NCBI RefSeq assembly: GCF_011355085.1
Contig: NZ_VXCP01000004.1
Coordinates: forward strand, 1-64,000
Direction: 5' to 3'
DNA from: Pseudomonas akapageensis
Lineage (GTDB): Bacteria > Pseudomonadota > Gammaproteobacteria > Pseudomonadales > Pseudomonadaceae
Length of the DNA stretch: 64,000 nucleotides
Part shown: piece by piece, positions 49,412-59,061 of the stretch
How the letters are laid out: each line of letters starts with the position of its first letter
Position numbering within the stretch: position 1 is the first letter of the stretch
Made by a program: the position numbers and the translations under genes
The notes under the pieces: generated by a model
What the model saw: the letters and a program-made list of their open reading frames with translations, nothing else
The model's database searches: none
What the model was told of the DNA's origin: nothing

Positions 49412-49984
49412 ATGCCACAACCTGCCCCTTTTACCGCCTTGTTGTTCGGCCTGCGCGGCTGCCTTGTCGATGCTGCCGCCGACTACCATGCCAACGCTGC
49501 GGGTCCTGCTCTGGTAACACCCGGCGCCCTGGAGGCCCTGGACGCACTGCGCCAGCAAGGCGTGCCTTGCGCCTGGCTGGACGAGCTGCCCGATGCACTT
49601 TGCCGCCATCTGGCAACTCCCCTGCCCGACTGGATGACCGCCATCAATCATAGTCGCGATCGCGCGCGCTGGCCGGCGCCCGACGCCTGCTGGCAAGCCC
49701 TGATGACCCTCAAGGTCGAACGACTGGATGGCTGCGTGCTGGTCAGCGGCGAGCCGCGTCTTCTCCAGGCCGGCCTGAATGCCGGGCTCTGGACCGTTGG
49801 CCTTGCGTCATGCACAACGCTGCGCAACAGCGCGTTGACAACCCAGGAACAGGAACACAAACGCGCCAGGACAACCCTGCAATTGTTCAACCTGGGCGTG
49901 CATTCGGTGATCGACCACCTGATGGAGCTCGAGGCCTGCCTGTCCGACATCAGCCTGCGCCGCTCCAAGGGTGAAAAACCCTGA
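49412..49984 (+). CDS. HAD-like protein lacking the catalytic aspartates
   Basis: A 190-residue protein with the HAD fold pattern of phosphonatase-like hydrolases. Motif I reads ALLFGLRGCLVD instead of the canonical LLFDLDGTLVD: the nucleophile Asp is Gly and the acid/base Asp is Arg. Motif II (CVLVSGEPRLLQAG) keeps the loop that follows the phosphate site. Enzymatic phosphatase activity is therefore unlikely and a binding or regulatory role is possible. The ATG at 49412 is preferred; an upstream frame to 49358 is open. Confidence 0.75.
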   Translation: MPQPAPFTALLFGLRGCLVDAAADYHANAAGPALVTPGALEALDALRQQGVPCAWLDELPDALCRHLATPLPDWMTAINHSRDRARWPAPDACWQALMTLKVERLDGCVLVSGEPRLLQAGLNAGLWTVGLASCTTLRNSALTTQEQEHKRARTTLQLFNLGVHSVIDHLMELEACLSDISLRRSKGEKP

Positions 49985-50106
49985 AACAGCGATGTTGATC
50001 AGGATCATGCAGGCAGCGCCCGAGTGGATTACTCTAAAGTGCAGTGATGGACCTTTTGCGCACTGCCAGGGTCCATGGCTGTGCCTATTATCTGAGGGAG
50101 ATCGCC

Positions 50107-50370
50107 ATGCCTGCCCGCGAACTGCAAGAGCAATTGAACACCTTGCGCGAGCAATTGGAGAAAAATCCACCGCTCTCCCAAGAGGAGCGCGATAACCTGC
50201 AGGATTTGATGACGCAGATTGAAGCGGAGCTCGAGCTGGAAACCGCAACCAAGGACACCAATCTGGCCGACGGCGTCAATCTGGCCGTCGAACGCCTGGA
50301 ACTTGAACATCCGCTGCTGGCCGGGACGTTGCGCAATATCGTTCAGGCCCTTGGCAATATGGGTATCTGA
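50107..50370 (+). CDS. DUF4404 protein
   Basis: An 87-residue cytoplasmic protein, two helices and a loop: LQEQLNTLREQLEKNPPLSQ and AVERLELEHPLLAGTLRNIV are DUF4404 hallmarks. Function unknown. GGGAG eight bases upstream supports the start at 50107. Confidence 0.88.
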   Translation: MPARELQEQLNTLREQLEKNPPLSQEERDNLQDLMTQIEAELELETATKDTNLADGVNLAVERLELEHPLLAGTLRNIVQALGNMGI

Positions 50371-50448
50371 AACCCGGAAAAAAGCCCCTGCCGTTCAGGC
50401 GAGGGCTCAAACTGCGGATGACCTTTATCACGAAAGAACGCAGGCTGA

Positions 50449-50553
50449 TGTAGCCGCTGCCGTCAGGCTGCGCTGAGGTCCGCAGGACCTCCATCATTCT
50501 CCGATCCGTGCGCCCGCTTCGCGCGCGAGCGCAGCCTGGCGGCAGCGGCTACA
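50449..50553. repeat. REP-type inverted repeat of another family
   Basis: TGTAGCCGCTGCCGTCAGGC-type arm at 50449-50473 and its complement at 50529-50553 match at 24 of 25 positions and enclose a GC-rich central segment. This GTAGCCGCTGCCG family is frequent between Pseudomonas genes. It lies between convergent DUF4404 and queF genes. Confidence 0.85.
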
Positions 50554-50592
50554 GGGCCGCCATTCGCCTGCGAGATAGTGGTTAGCGGGCCT

Positions 50593-51423
50593 TTACTGAC
50601 GCACCAGCCGCAAATTCTGCTCCGTCACCACTTCAGTACTGCGATACGGATTGATATCCAGCCCGCCCCGGCGCACGTAGCGTGCATAGACGGTCAATGA
50701 CTGCGGCTCGAGCAGGCGTTGCAGGTCCAGGAAGATGCGCTCCACGCACTGCTCGTGGAAGTCGGCGTGCTGACGGAAGCTGACCAGGTAGGCCAGGAAG
50801 CTGGCATGGTCCAGCGCTGCGCCACGGTAGTGCACCGCGACACTGCCCCAGTCCGGCTGGCCGGTAACCGGGCAGTTGGATTTGAGCAGGTGGCTGTGCA
50901 GGCTTTCTTCGATCACCCGCTCGGCATCGCAACGCAACAACTGCGGTTGCGGTTGCTCGTAGTTGCTGATGTTCACATCCAGTTCATCGATGCAAACGCC
51001 CGGCAAGGCGTGCACGCCTTCGGCCTCGACTTCGGCCAGGGTCCGCACGCGAACGCCTACCGGCTTGCCCGCGGCTGCCGAGAGGTCTTTGATCAAGCAT
51101 GCCTCTACCGCTTGCACCGACTCGAACGGCGTCTGGTTCAGCGAATTGAGATAGAGCTTGAACGACTTGGATTCGATGATGTTGGGCGACTCGGCAGGAA
51201 TGCTGAACTCACCGATGGCCACGACCGGCTTGCCCGACGGCAGCAGCCAGGACAGCTCGAAGCAGTTCCAGAAGTCCACGCCCTTGTAGGGCAGCGTATC
51301 GGCGGTCAGGCCCAATTCGGCCCATTTGGCTGCACGCGGGATCGGGAACAGCAACGATGGCGTATAGGTGGAGATGTATTCGCTGGACTTGCCCAACGGC
51401 GAATGTTCGGCTGCGGGATGCAT
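50593..51423 (-). CDS. queF: NADPH-dependent 7-cyano-7-deazaguanine reductase
   Basis: A 276-residue QueF of the long bimodular class. It reduces preQ0 to preQ1 in queuosine synthesis. The catalytic Cys is in [15 protein letters not shown] near residue 180, and the NADPH-binding [15 protein letters not shown] motif is near 85. Length equals that of the E. coli enzyme group. Confidence 0.96.
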   Translation of the reverse strand: MHPAAEHSPLGKSSEYISTYTPSLLFPIPRAAKWAELGLTADTLPYKGVDFWNCFELSWLLPSGKPVVAIGEFSIPAESPNIIESKSFKLYLNSLNQTPFESVQAVEACLIKDLSAAAGKPVGVRVRTLAEVEAEGVHALPGVCIDELDVNISNYEQPQPQLLRCDAERVIEESLHSHLLKSNCPVTGQPDWGSVAVHYRGAALDHASFLAYLVSFRQHADFHEQCVERIFLDLQRLLEPQSLTVYARYVRRGGLDINPYRSTEVVTEQNLRLVRQ

Positions 51424-51490
51424 GGCGGAAACCTGGCTGAGTAAACCGGTCTAGTTTATCGGGTTTGCGCCGCGCTTGGGACCCATTGCG

Positions 51491-51985
51491 TCATTTGTCG
51501 ATTTTCAGGGTGCCGACCATGCTGGCCTGATAGTGGCCGGGCACGTTGCAGGCGAATTCGATGCCGTCGGCCTGGGCGAAGGTCCAGGTCAGTTCGGCGG
51601 TTTTACCCGGTTGGACCAGTACGGTGTTGGGCTCGTCATGGCCCATGCCGTGCCCCATGGCAGCGTGATCCATACCACCTGGCTGCATGCCCTGCATTTC
51701 CTGCATTTCCTGCATTTCCTTCTGGTGCCGGGCGTGCATGGCCGCATCCCCGAGGTTGAACTCATGGGCCATTTGGCCCTTGTTGGTCAGCACGAAGCGT
51801 ACGGTCTCCCCCGCCTTGACCTCCAGCGATTTGGGCTCGAAATAAGTGTCACCAAGAGTGACTTGCACCGTGCGAGTGGCCTGGGCGGCAGGTGCCGGGT
51901 GACCGAAGCTGTAGTGCTCCTCGGGCGAGGCCAGCAGCGGCAGGCTCAGGGCCATGAGTCCGGCGGCGATTAACAGGCGATTCAT
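51491..51985 (-). CDS. Copper-responsive periplasmic cupredoxin
   Basis: A 164-residue exported protein: signal peptide (LLIAAGLMALSLPLLASPEE), then a cupredoxin fold with the copper ligands His (KGQMAHEFNLGD), Cys and His (FACNVPGHYQASM). A Met/His-rich insertion (MQEMQEMQGMQPGGMDHAAM and GHGMGHDE) adds soft copper sites. It is divergent from copRS with a CusR-type box in between, so CopR probably drives it. Likely role: binding periplasmic copper. Confidence 0.88.
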   Translation of the reverse strand: MNRLLIAAGLMALSLPLLASPEEHYSFGHPAPAAQATRTVQVTLGDTYFEPKSLEVKAGETVRFVLTNKGQMAHEFNLGDAAMHARHQKEMQEMQEMQGMQPGGMDHAAMGHGMGHDEPNTVLVQPGKTAELTWTFAQADGIEFACNVPGHYQASMVGTLKIDK

Positions 51986-52064
51986 ACTCGTACACTCCAT
52001 CAGGCGATAATCAGGCTGTGCGACACTGTAGGTAATCGCCGCTGGCAGTCGGCTGACAATAAGA

Positions 52065-52078
52065 TTACATCTTTGTCA
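52065..52078. promoter_or_regulatory. CopR/CusR-type box
   Basis: TTACATCTTTGTCA matches the CusR-type consensus TGACAANNTTGTCA at ten of twelve fixed positions. It lies in the 155-base divergent region between the cupredoxin gene and copR. Confidence 0.65.
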
Positions 52079-52140
52079 GTTTACGCCTGTGCCTGCGCTC
52101 ACAGGGTATAACGCCTGGGAGCCATTGCTGTGAGTTCTCC

Positions 52141-52821
52141 ATGAAATTGCTGATTGTCGAAGACCAACCGAAAACCGGCCACTACTTGCGCCAGGGCCTG
52201 AGCGAAGCCGGCTTCAATGCCGAACTGGTCGCAGATGGCACCACCGGCCAGCACCTGGCGCTGACCGGCGACTACGCCCTGCTCATCCTGGACGTCATGT
52301 TGCCTGGCCGCGATGGCTGGCAGATCCTGCAGGCGGTGCGCAGTGCCGGCCTTGAGATGCCGGTGCTGTTTCTCACGGCACGGGATGCCGTCCACGACCG
52401 CGTACACGGCCTGGAACTGGGCGCCGACGATTACCTGGTCAAACCCTTTGCCTTTTCCGAACTGCTGGCACGGGTCCGCGGCCTGCTGCGCCGGGGCAGC
52501 AGTCCGCCCCAGGAAAGTGCATTGAGCCTGGGTGATTTGCGCCTGGATCTGATTCGGCGCCGGGCCGAGCGTAATGGCCAGCGCATTGACCTGACCGCCA
52601 AGGAATTTGCCTTGCTCGAACTGCTGCTGCGGCGCCAGGGCGAGGTGCTGCCCAAGTCGTTGATCGCCTCCCAGGTCTGGGACATGAATTTCGACAGCGA
52701 CACCAATGTCATCGAGGTGGCGATTCGGCGCCTGCGCCTGAAACTCGACGACAACCACGACAACAAGCTGATCCACACCGTGCGCGGCATGGGCTATGTG
52801 CTCGAAGAGCGTTGCGACTGA
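52141..52821 (+). CDS. copR: Copper response regulator CopR
   Basis: A 226-residue OmpR-type regulator. The receiver has the Asp in [14 protein letters not shown] near residue 51 and Lys in [10 protein letters not shown]; the winged helix at 130-226 has [20 protein letters not shown] and [16 protein letters not shown]. Heavy-metal subfamily, by similarity to CopR/CusR and by the cupredoxin neighbour. It overlaps copS by one base (TGATG). Confidence 0.92.
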   Translation: MKLLIVEDQPKTGHYLRQGLSEAGFNAELVADGTTGQHLALTGDYALLILDVMLPGRDGWQILQAVRSAGLEMPVLFLTARDAVHDRVHGLELGADDYLVKPFAFSELLARVRGLLRRGSSPPQESALSLGDLRLDLIRRRAERNGQRIDLTAKEFALLELLLRRQGEVLPKSLIASQVWDMNFDSDTNVIEVAIRRLRLKLDDNHDNKLIHTVRGMGYVLEERCD

Positions 52822-54179
52822 TGCGCCGCCTGTCACTGGGCAGTCGCCTGGCCCTGCTGTTCGCCGCCTGCACCGCCGTGGTGTCGTTGATTGCCGGCGT
52901 GCTGTTCAGCCGCGCCAGCGAAACCCACTTCATTGAACTGGATCAGCAACTGCTGACCAGCAAACTGCCTGTGCTGCGCCAACTGCTGGCAGGCGTAGAC
53001 AATCGTGCCGCCCTTGATGCGCGCTTGCCCGCCCTGCAAGCGGAACTCCGCCATCAACCCGACCTGGCCCTGCGCATCAGCAGCCACGAGGGTCAGCCCT
53101 GGTTCGACAGCCACCCCAACCTGCCCGCCACCCCCGCCGGCAGCGGCATCAGCACTCTGCATAGCGACGGCACCGACTACCGCAGTTTCAATACAAAACT
53201 TACGCCGGACAACGCGTCTTCGGCACAATTGACCCTCTTGCTCGACATCACCCACCACCAGCATTTCCTGCAGCGCATGCAGCACCTGATCTGGCTGACC
53301 GTCGGGCTCTCGGCCCTGGCCACCGCCCTGCTCGGCGCCTGGGCTGCACGCAGTGGCCTGCGCCCGCTGCGGCGCATGAGCGAGGTGGCGTCCAGCGTTT
53401 CCGCCCGCTCCCTGACCACGCGCCTGCCCCGGGCGCAAATGCCGATCGAGCTGGCCGAACTGGCCCAGGCGTTCAACGCCATGCTCGGGCGCCTGGACGA
53501 CGCCTTCCAGCGCCTGTCGGCGTTCTCTGCCGACATCGCCCATGAACTGCGCACGCCGCTGTCGAACCTGCTGACCCACACCCAAGTCACCCTGACCCGC
53601 CCGCGCACTCTGGAGGAATACCGCGAAGCCCTGCACAGCAATCTGGAAGAGCTGCAATGGATGGCGCAACTGGTCAATGACATGCTCTACCTGGCCAAGG
53701 CCGACCATGGCCTGCTGGTGCCCAACCGCGAGCCGCTGGCGCTGGATGAGGAAACCGATGCCCTGCTGGAGTTCTTCACGCCCCTGGCCGAAGACGCCCA
53801 GGTGCGTATGCGTCGTACCGGGCAGGCGCAACTTGCCGGCGACCGCAACATGCTGCGCCGCGCGCTCTCCAATCTGCTGGACAATGCGCTGCGCTTTACC
53901 CCGGCGGACGGGGAAGTCAACGTGGGCATGCGCACTACGGAAGGACAGATTCAGCTGAGTGTGGAAAACAGCGGCGAGGGCATCGACCCGGCATTGCTGC
54001 CGCGCCTTTTCGACCGGTTCTACAGGGCCGACCCTGCGCGGCGTGAAGGCAGTAGCGAGCATGCGGGGTTGGGATTGGCGATTACCCAGTCGATCGTCCG
54101 TGCCCATGGTGGGTCGATTCGTTGCGAATCGGATGGGGGGTGGACGCGGTTTGTGATTGAGTTGCCGGTTGGGGGTTAG
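52821..54179 (+). CDS. copS: Copper sensor histidine kinase CopS
   Basis: A 452-residue kinase of the heavy-metal (CusS) family. TM1 is near residues 10-30, a periplasmic sensor follows to about 155, TM2 is LIWLTVGLSALATALLGAWA, then HAMP. The phospho-acceptor His is in FSADIAHELRTPLSNLL near 245, N-box LSNLLDNALRFTP near 355, and the G boxes are in VENSGEGIDPALLPRLFDRF and GLGLAITQSIV. Confidence 0.92.
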   Translation: MRRLSLGSRLALLFAACTAVVSLIAGVLFSRASETHFIELDQQLLTSKLPVLRQLLAGVDNRAALDARLPALQAELRHQPDLALRISSHEGQPWFDSHPNLPATPAGSGISTLHSDGTDYRSFNTKLTPDNASSAQLTLLLDITHHQHFLQRMQHLIWLTVGLSALATALLGAWAARSGLRPLRRMSEVASSVSARSLTTRLPRAQMPIELAELAQAFNAMLGRLDDAFQRLSAFSADIAHELRTPLSNLLTHTQVTLTRPRTLEEYREALHSNLEELQWMAQLVNDMLYLAKADHGLLVPNREPLALDEETDALLEFFTPLAEDAQVRMRRTGQAQLAGDRNMLRRALSNLLDNALRFTPADGEVNVGMRTTEGQIQLSVENSGEGIDPALLPRLFDRFYRADPARREGSSEHAGLGLAITQSIVRAHGGSIRCESDGGWTRFVIELPVGG

Positions 54180-54190
54180 ATTTGTGTCTC

Positions 54191-54302
54191 CTCGTTCCCA
54201 CGCTCTGCGTGGGAATGCATCCCGAGACGCTCTGCGTCGTGCTCCGGAAGGTCGACGCAGAGCGTCTGGTACGGCATTCCCACGCGGAGCGTGGGAACGA
54301 GG
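54191..54302. repeat. 112-bp REP-like repeat, copy B
   Basis: Outer arms CTCGTTCCCACGCTCTGCGT and complement, inner arm AGACGCTCTGCGTCG with complement GACGCAGAGCGTCT. Same length as copy A at 46313. It lies between convergent copS and lolE and may end transcription of both. Confidence 0.9.
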
Positions 54303-54311
54303 TGTCAGGAA

Positions 54312-55556
54312 TCACTCATACCGCAACGCATAAGCCGGCTCGATCTGCGCCGCCCGCCACGCCGGATACAGCGTCGCCAGAAAGCTCAAGGTAAACCCTG
54401 CGGTACAGATCAACGCCACGTCGAACCACTGCAACTCCGATGGCAAGGTGCTGATGAAGTACACGTCGGAGGTGAAGATATGCTGCCCGGTAACGCGCTC
54501 CAGCCAGCCCACCAGAGCGCTGACGTTGATCGCCGCGATCACCCCGAGGATGCCGCCGATCAAGGTGCCGACGATACCGATCACCGTACCCTGGACCATG
54601 AAGATGGTCATGATCTGCCGCGGCGTGGCGCCGATGGTGCGCAGGATGGCGATGTCCGCGCCCTTGTCGTTCACCACCATGATCAGGGTCGCGATGATGT
54701 TGAATGCCGCTACGGCGACAATCATCAGCAGCAACAGACCGATCATGGTCTTTTCCATCTTCATAGCGCTGAACAGGCTGCCCTGGGTGTGGGTCCAGTC
54801 ATCGGCCTTGAACTGATCGCCCAGGCCCGTGGCGATCGCCCCGGACACTTGCGGCGCACTGTACAGGTCCTTGAGCTTGAGGCGCACGCTTTGCACCTGG
54901 TTCGGCTCCCAGTGCTGCATCTGCGCGGCGTCGGCCATATGGATCAGCGCCATGGAGCCGTCCAGCTCGGCCCCGACCTTGAACACTCCGACCACGTTCA
55001 GGCGCTGCATGCGCGGGGTGATCCCGCCCGGTGCGGTGCTGACTTCCGGCACGATCAGGGTCAGCTTGTCGCCGACATTCAGGCGAAAGCGCCGTGCGGT
55101 GATCTCGCCGACCACCACGCCGAACTCGCCAGGCTTCAAGTCATCCAGGCGACCCTGGACGATATGGTCGGCAACGATCGAGACCTGGCCTTCGCGGGCC
55201 GGGTCCACGCCACTGATCTGGATCGGCTGCATCGCCCCCTTGTAGGAGAGCATGCCTTCCATTTCAGTGAAGGGCACGGCGGCCACGACCTGTGGGTTCT
55301 TCATCGCGGCCTCGGCGACCGGCTGCCAGTCATCCAGCGGCCTGGCCCCGAGAATGGTCGCGTGAGGCACCATGCCGAGGATGCGCGAGCTCATTTCACG
55401 CTGGAAGCCGTTCATCACCGACAACACCACGATCATGGCCAGCACGCCCAGCGCCAGGCCGATCATCGAGGTCATGGAGATGAACGAAATAAAGTGATTG
55501 CGGCGCTTGGCGCGGGTATAGCGCGCGCCTATGAAGATCGATAACGGTCTGAACAT
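54312..55556 (-). CDS. lolE: Lipoprotein-releasing ABC permease, LolC/E family
   Basis: A 414-residue permease. TM1 lies in [20 protein letters not shown], then a periplasmic domain of about 200 residues, then three helices starting at [20 protein letters not shown]. It ends with the family motif [19 protein letters not shown]. Together with LolD and its paralogue at 56318 it extracts lipoproteins from the inner membrane and passes them to LolA. Which copy is C and which is E is by gene order only. ATG 55556 because the family begins MFRPLS. Confidence 0.9.
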   Translation of the reverse strand: MFRPLSIFIGARYTRAKRRNHFISFISMTSMIGLALGVLAMIVVLSVMNGFQREMSSRILGMVPHATILGARPLDDWQPVAEAAMKNPQVVAAVPFTEMEGMLSYKGAMQPIQISGVDPAREGQVSIVADHIVQGRLDDLKPGEFGVVVGEITARRFRLNVGDKLTLIVPEVSTAPGGITPRMQRLNVVGVFKVGAELDGSMALIHMADAAQMQHWEPNQVQSVRLKLKDLYSAPQVSGAIATGLGDQFKADDWTHTQGSLFSAMKMEKTMIGLLLLMIVAVAAFNIIATLIMVVNDKGADIAILRTIGATPRQIMTIFMVQGTVIGIVGTLIGGILGVIAAINVSALVGWLERVTGQHIFTSDVYFISTLPSELQWFDVALICTAGFTLSFLATLYPAWRAAQIEPAYALRYE

Positions 55557-55626
55557 TCCGGGGCACCGTATAAAAAATAATGGACCCGGCACTTCCCTGC
55601 TTGCAGAAGTGCCGTGCGCAATCGGA

Positions 55627-56310
55627 TCAGATGGCGACCAGCCGGCCTTCTTCCAGGCGCAACACCCGGTCCATCTGCCGGGCCAGGTTCATGTCGTGGG
55701 TCACCACCAGGAACGCCGTGTGCGACGAGGTGCTCAGCTCCAGCATCAGGTCCTGGATGCCCTGGGCAGTATGGTGGTCGAGGTTGCCGGTCGGCTCGTC
55801 GAGCATCACCAGCCCTGGCCGGTTCACCAGCGCCCGGGCGATGGCCACGCGCTGCCGCTCGCCACCGGAAAGCTCGGCCGGCTTGTGGCCCAGACGATGG
55901 GCCAGGCCTACGCGGGTCAACAAAGCGGTGGCGCGCTCGCGGGCTTCGGTAATCGCCGTGCGACCGATCAGCAACGGCATGCAGACGTTTTCCAGTGCGG
56001 TGAATTCCGGCAACAGGTGGTGGAACTGGTAGACGAAGCCCAGCGCCCGATTGCGCAGCAAGCCGCGCGCGCGCTCGCCCAGCGCCGAAAGCTCTTCGCC
56101 GGCCAGCCATACGCTGCCCTTGGTGGGCGTGTCGAGCCCGCCGAGCAGGTTGAGCAAGGTACTCTTGCCCGAACCGGAACTGCCGACGATGGCCACACGC
56201 TCACCGGCGTGCAACTCCAGCGCCAGCCCCGACAACACTTCGACCGACTCCGGGCCTTCCTCGTAGGACTTGCCCAGATTGCGGCAACTCAGCACTGCTT
56301 TATCACTCAT
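55627..56310 (-). CDS. lolD: Lipoprotein-releasing ABC ATPase LolD
   Basis: A 227-residue ABC ATPase: Walker [18 protein letters not shown]-loop [11 protein letters not shown], signature [15 protein letters not shown], Walker [13 protein letters not shown]. It powers LolC/E. ATG at 56310 is chosen as the family form MSDKAV; an ATG at 56325 inside lolC has GGAGG upstream and would add five residues. Confidence 0.96.
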   Translation of the reverse strand: MSDKAVLSCRNLGKSYEEGPESVEVLSGLALELHAGERVAIVGSSGSGKSTLLNLLGGLDTPTKGSVWLAGEELSALGERARGLLRNRALGFVYQFHHLLPEFTALENVCMPLLIGRTAITEARERATALLTRVGLAHRLGHKPAELSGGERQRVAIARALVNRPGLVMLDEPTGNLDHHTAQGIQDLMLELSTSSHTAFLVVTHDMNLARQMDRVLRLEEGRLVAI

Positions 56311-56317
56311 GCCCAAC

Positions 56318-57565
56318 TCACTCATAGCGTAGCGCCTCCGCTGGCTGGGTGCGCGCAGCACGCCAGGCCGGATAAAGGGTGGCGAGAAAACTCAGGACCA
56401 ATGCCGCACCGCAGACCATCAGCACATCTTCGGCCATCAGTTGCGAAGGCAGGTAGTCGATGAAATAGACGTCGGCATTGAGAAACTTGTGGCCGATCAA
56501 GGATTCCAGCCCGGCAATCGCGGCGCTGACATTGAGCGCGGCGAACATCCCGACCAAGGCGCCGATCAGGGTGCCGACCACGCCGATCACGGTGCCCTGG
56601 ACCATGAAAATCGCCATGATCTGGCCTGGGGTGGAGCCGAGCGTGCGCAGGATGGCGATATCGCCGCGCTTGTCGTTGACCACCATCACCAGGGTGGAAA
56701 TGATGTTGAACGCTGCCACGGCGACGATCAGCAACAGCAGCAGGCCGATCATGGCCTTCTCCATGCGGATCGCCTGGTACAGGTTGCCGTGGGTGCGGGT
56801 CCAGTCGCGGGCGTAGTACTCATCACCAAGTTTCTGGGCGATGTACCAGGACGCGCGCGGCGCCTGGAACAGGTCGTCGAACTTCAGGCGCAGGCCCTGT
56901 ACCTGGTCGGCCTTCCAGCGGTGCAGGCGCGACAGGTCTTCGATGTTGGTCAGGCCCAGATAGCCGTCCAGCTCGCCGGCGCCCACATGGAAAATGCCGA
57001 CCACGGTGAAGCGTTTCATGCGCGGGAACATCCCGGCCGGCGTCACCGTCACTTCCGGGGCAACGAAGGTCAGCTTGTCGCCGACGGCCACGCCCAGCTT
57101 GGTCGCCGCCTTGTCGCCGATCATGATGCCGAACTCGCCGGGCTTCAGCGCATCGAGCTGGCCCTGCTTGATGAAGGCGTCGATGATCGAGACATTGCGC
57201 TCCTGGGCCGGGTCGATGCCATTGAGCAGCACCTTCTGCACCGTGCCGTTATTGGTCAGCAAACCCTGCATCTGGGTGAAGGGCGCAACCGCCGTTACTT
57301 GCCGGTTCTGCTTTACTTTACTGGCAAGCGCAGGCCACTCGCTGATCGGCTGACCGGTTTCCAGGGTGGCATGCGGGACCATCCCGAGCACACGAGTTCG
57401 CATTTCATGATCGAAGCCATTCATGACCGAAAGCACCACGATCATCACGACCACGCCAAGGGCGAGGCCGATCATCGAGGTCAGGGAAATGAACGACACG
57501 AAATGATTACGGCGTTTGGCACGGGTATAACGCGTACCGATGTATACGAAGAGAGGTCTGAACAT
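56318..57565 (-). CDS. lolC: Lipoprotein-releasing ABC permease, LolC/E family
   Basis: A 415-residue paralogue of the permease at 54312, with the same topology: [22 protein letters not shown]1, large periplasmic domain, three C-terminal helices and the end [18 protein letters not shown]. The two permeases flank lolD, so three genes form one leftward operon. The hook region KSFxP-like of true LolC is not obvious to me. Confidence 0.9.
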   Translation of the reverse strand: MFRPLFVYIGTRYTRAKRRNHFVSFISLTSMIGLALGVVVMIVVLSVMNGFDHEMRTRVLGMVPHATLETGQPISEWPALASKVKQNRQVTAVAPFTQMQGLLTNNGTVQKVLLNGIDPAQERNVSIIDAFIKQGQLDALKPGEFGIMIGDKAATKLGVAVGDKLTFVAPEVTVTPAGMFPRMKRFTVVGIFHVGAGELDGYLGLTNIEDLSRLHRWKADQVQGLRLKFDDLFQAPRASWYIAQKLGDEYYARDWTRTHGNLYQAIRMEKAMIGLLLLLIVAVAAFNIISTLVMVVNDKRGDIAILRTLGSTPGQIMAIFMVQGTVIGVVGTLIGALVGMFAALNVSAAIAGLESLIGHKFLNADVYFIDYLPSQLMAEDVLMVCGAALVLSFLATLYPAWRAARTQPAEALRYE

Positions 57566-57659
57566 GTCGGGGCTTGTTCGGAGGAAAGAGGAACGTCCTT
57601 GTGGCGGGGCTTGAATAGCAGCTTTACACTCAGACCACCGCCGCTACCATGGGTTCGCC

Positions 57660-58247
57660 ATGTCGACATTAGATGAAGAAGATCGCCGCGAATACTACCG
57701 TATCGAGGATCGGATCGCACTGGAAATTAGCCCCTTGGCAGGCGCCGAGGCGAATGACTCAGACTTGTTGCAAGATGCTTCACCACTGTTCAATTTGCTC
57801 AGCGAATTGCACCTGAGCGAGTTCGAGTCGCAACACCTGTTGCGCCAGCTCAGTGACAGCGACCGAACCCTGGCCAACTTCCTCAGGGCCCAGAACAAGC
57901 GCATCGATCTGCTCAGCCAGGTGGTCGCGCAAACCATTCTGGGCAAGATCGGCGAACCGCAGCCGGTGGTGCTTTCCGAGAACGGCGTCGAATTCAGCCA
58001 GGCCCAGGCCATAAAGGCCGGCACACTGCTTTCGGTCAAGATGGCCTTGATGCCCCAGGCACTGGGGCTGTTGCTGCGTGCCCGGGTCATCCATTGCGAT
58101 CCGAGGCCCGACGGGCGCTTCGAGATCGGCACGGAATTCGAAGCCCTCAGCGATGCCCAACGACAGTTGCTGGCCCGCTACATTCTGCAAAAACAGGCAC
58201 AGCAGCGTCGCAGCGCTCGGGAAAAGAGTGAGTCACCGAGCACCTGA
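57660..58247 (+). CDS. PilZ-domain protein
   Basis: A 195-residue protein, divergent from lolC. The N-terminal RREYYRIEDRIALEI fits the RxxxR c-di-GMP motif; the second motif LSENGVEFS corresponds to [D/N]xSxxG. The middle is helical (LFNLLSELHLSEFESQHLLR). Its role may lie in c-di-GMP signalling at the envelope, but no partner is indicated here. Confidence 0.82.
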   Translation: MSTLDEEDRREYYRIEDRIALEISPLAGAEANDSDLLQDASPLFNLLSELHLSEFESQHLLRQLSDSDRTLANFLRAQNKRIDLLSQVVAQTILGKIGEPQPVVLSENGVEFSQAQAIKAGTLLSVKMALMPQALGLLLRARVIHCDPRPDGRFEIGTEFEALSDAQRQLLARYILQKQAQQRRSAREKSESPST

Positions 58248-58296
58248 CCCCCTGTAGCCACTGGCGCTATCTGACACTTAATTTGAAGGAACAAAC

Positions 58297-59019
58297 GTGA
58301 CCCTTATCTACGGCCACCGCGGCGCCAAGGGCGAAGCCCCTGAAAACACCCTGAGCAGCTTCCAGCAGTGCCTCAAGCACGGCGTGAAACGCTGCGAACT
58401 CGACCTGCACCTGTCTTTGGACAACCAGTTGATGGTCATCCACGACCCCGGCCTCAAGCGCACCACCGACCGTCGCGGCAAGGTGGTCGAGCACACGGCC
58501 GCCGAGCTGGTGACCTACGATGCACGCAAAGGCGGCCCCGGCTGGGTGCACCCCTGCCCCATCCCGACGCTCGAAGAACTGTTCGAGAAGTGCGATTTCG
58601 ACCACTGGCAACTGGAGGTCAAGAGTGCTTCGCGCATGCGTGCCGCGACCACAGTGCTGGCTATCCGGGAAATGGCCCAGCGTTTCGGGCTGATGGAGAA
58701 GATCACCGTCACCTCAAGCTCGCGGGAAGTCCTCAAGGCAGCGCTGGAGCTGACCCCGGACCTGTCGCGCGGGCTGGTCGCCGAATATGCCTGGCTCGAC
58801 CCGCTGAAGGTCGCGCAGAACTATGGCTGTGACATGCTGGCGTTGAACTGGACACTGTGCACGCCTGAACGCCTGACCAAGGCCCAGCGTCAGGGGTTGC
58901 ACGTGTCGGTCTGGACAGTCAACGAACCGGCGCTGATGCGCCGGCTCGCCGACTTCGGCGTAGATAGCCTGATTACAGACTTTCCCGGTTTGGCCAGCGC
59001 CACGCTCGAGAATTGCTGA
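58297..59019 (+). CDS. glpQ: Cytoplasmic glycerophosphodiester phosphodiesterase
   Basis: A 240-residue GDPD-family enzyme. The catalytic HRGAKGEAPENTLSSF (His, Arg, Glu) opens the protein and CELDLHLSLDNQLMVIHDP supplies the Glu-Asp and second His. It hydrolyses glycerophosphodiesters to glycerol-3-P and an alcohol. No signal peptide, so it is UgpQ-like and cytoplasmic. The start is GTG at 58297 with AAGGA upstream. The gene name follows common Pseudomonas use. Confidence 0.9.
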   Translation: MTLIYGHRGAKGEAPENTLSSFQQCLKHGVKRCELDLHLSLDNQLMVIHDPGLKRTTDRRGKVVEHTAAELVTYDARKGGPGWVHPCPIPTLEELFEKCDFDHWQLEVKSASRMRAATTVLAIREMAQRFGLMEKITVTSSSREVLKAALELTPDLSRGLVAEYAWLDPLKVAQNYGCDMLALNWTLCTPERLTKAQRQGLHVSVWTVNEPALMRRLADFGVDSLITDFPGLASATLENC

Positions 59020-59061
59020 AATCGGTCTCCCCGGCCGGCTCAGGCCACCGGCCGGAGCCAC

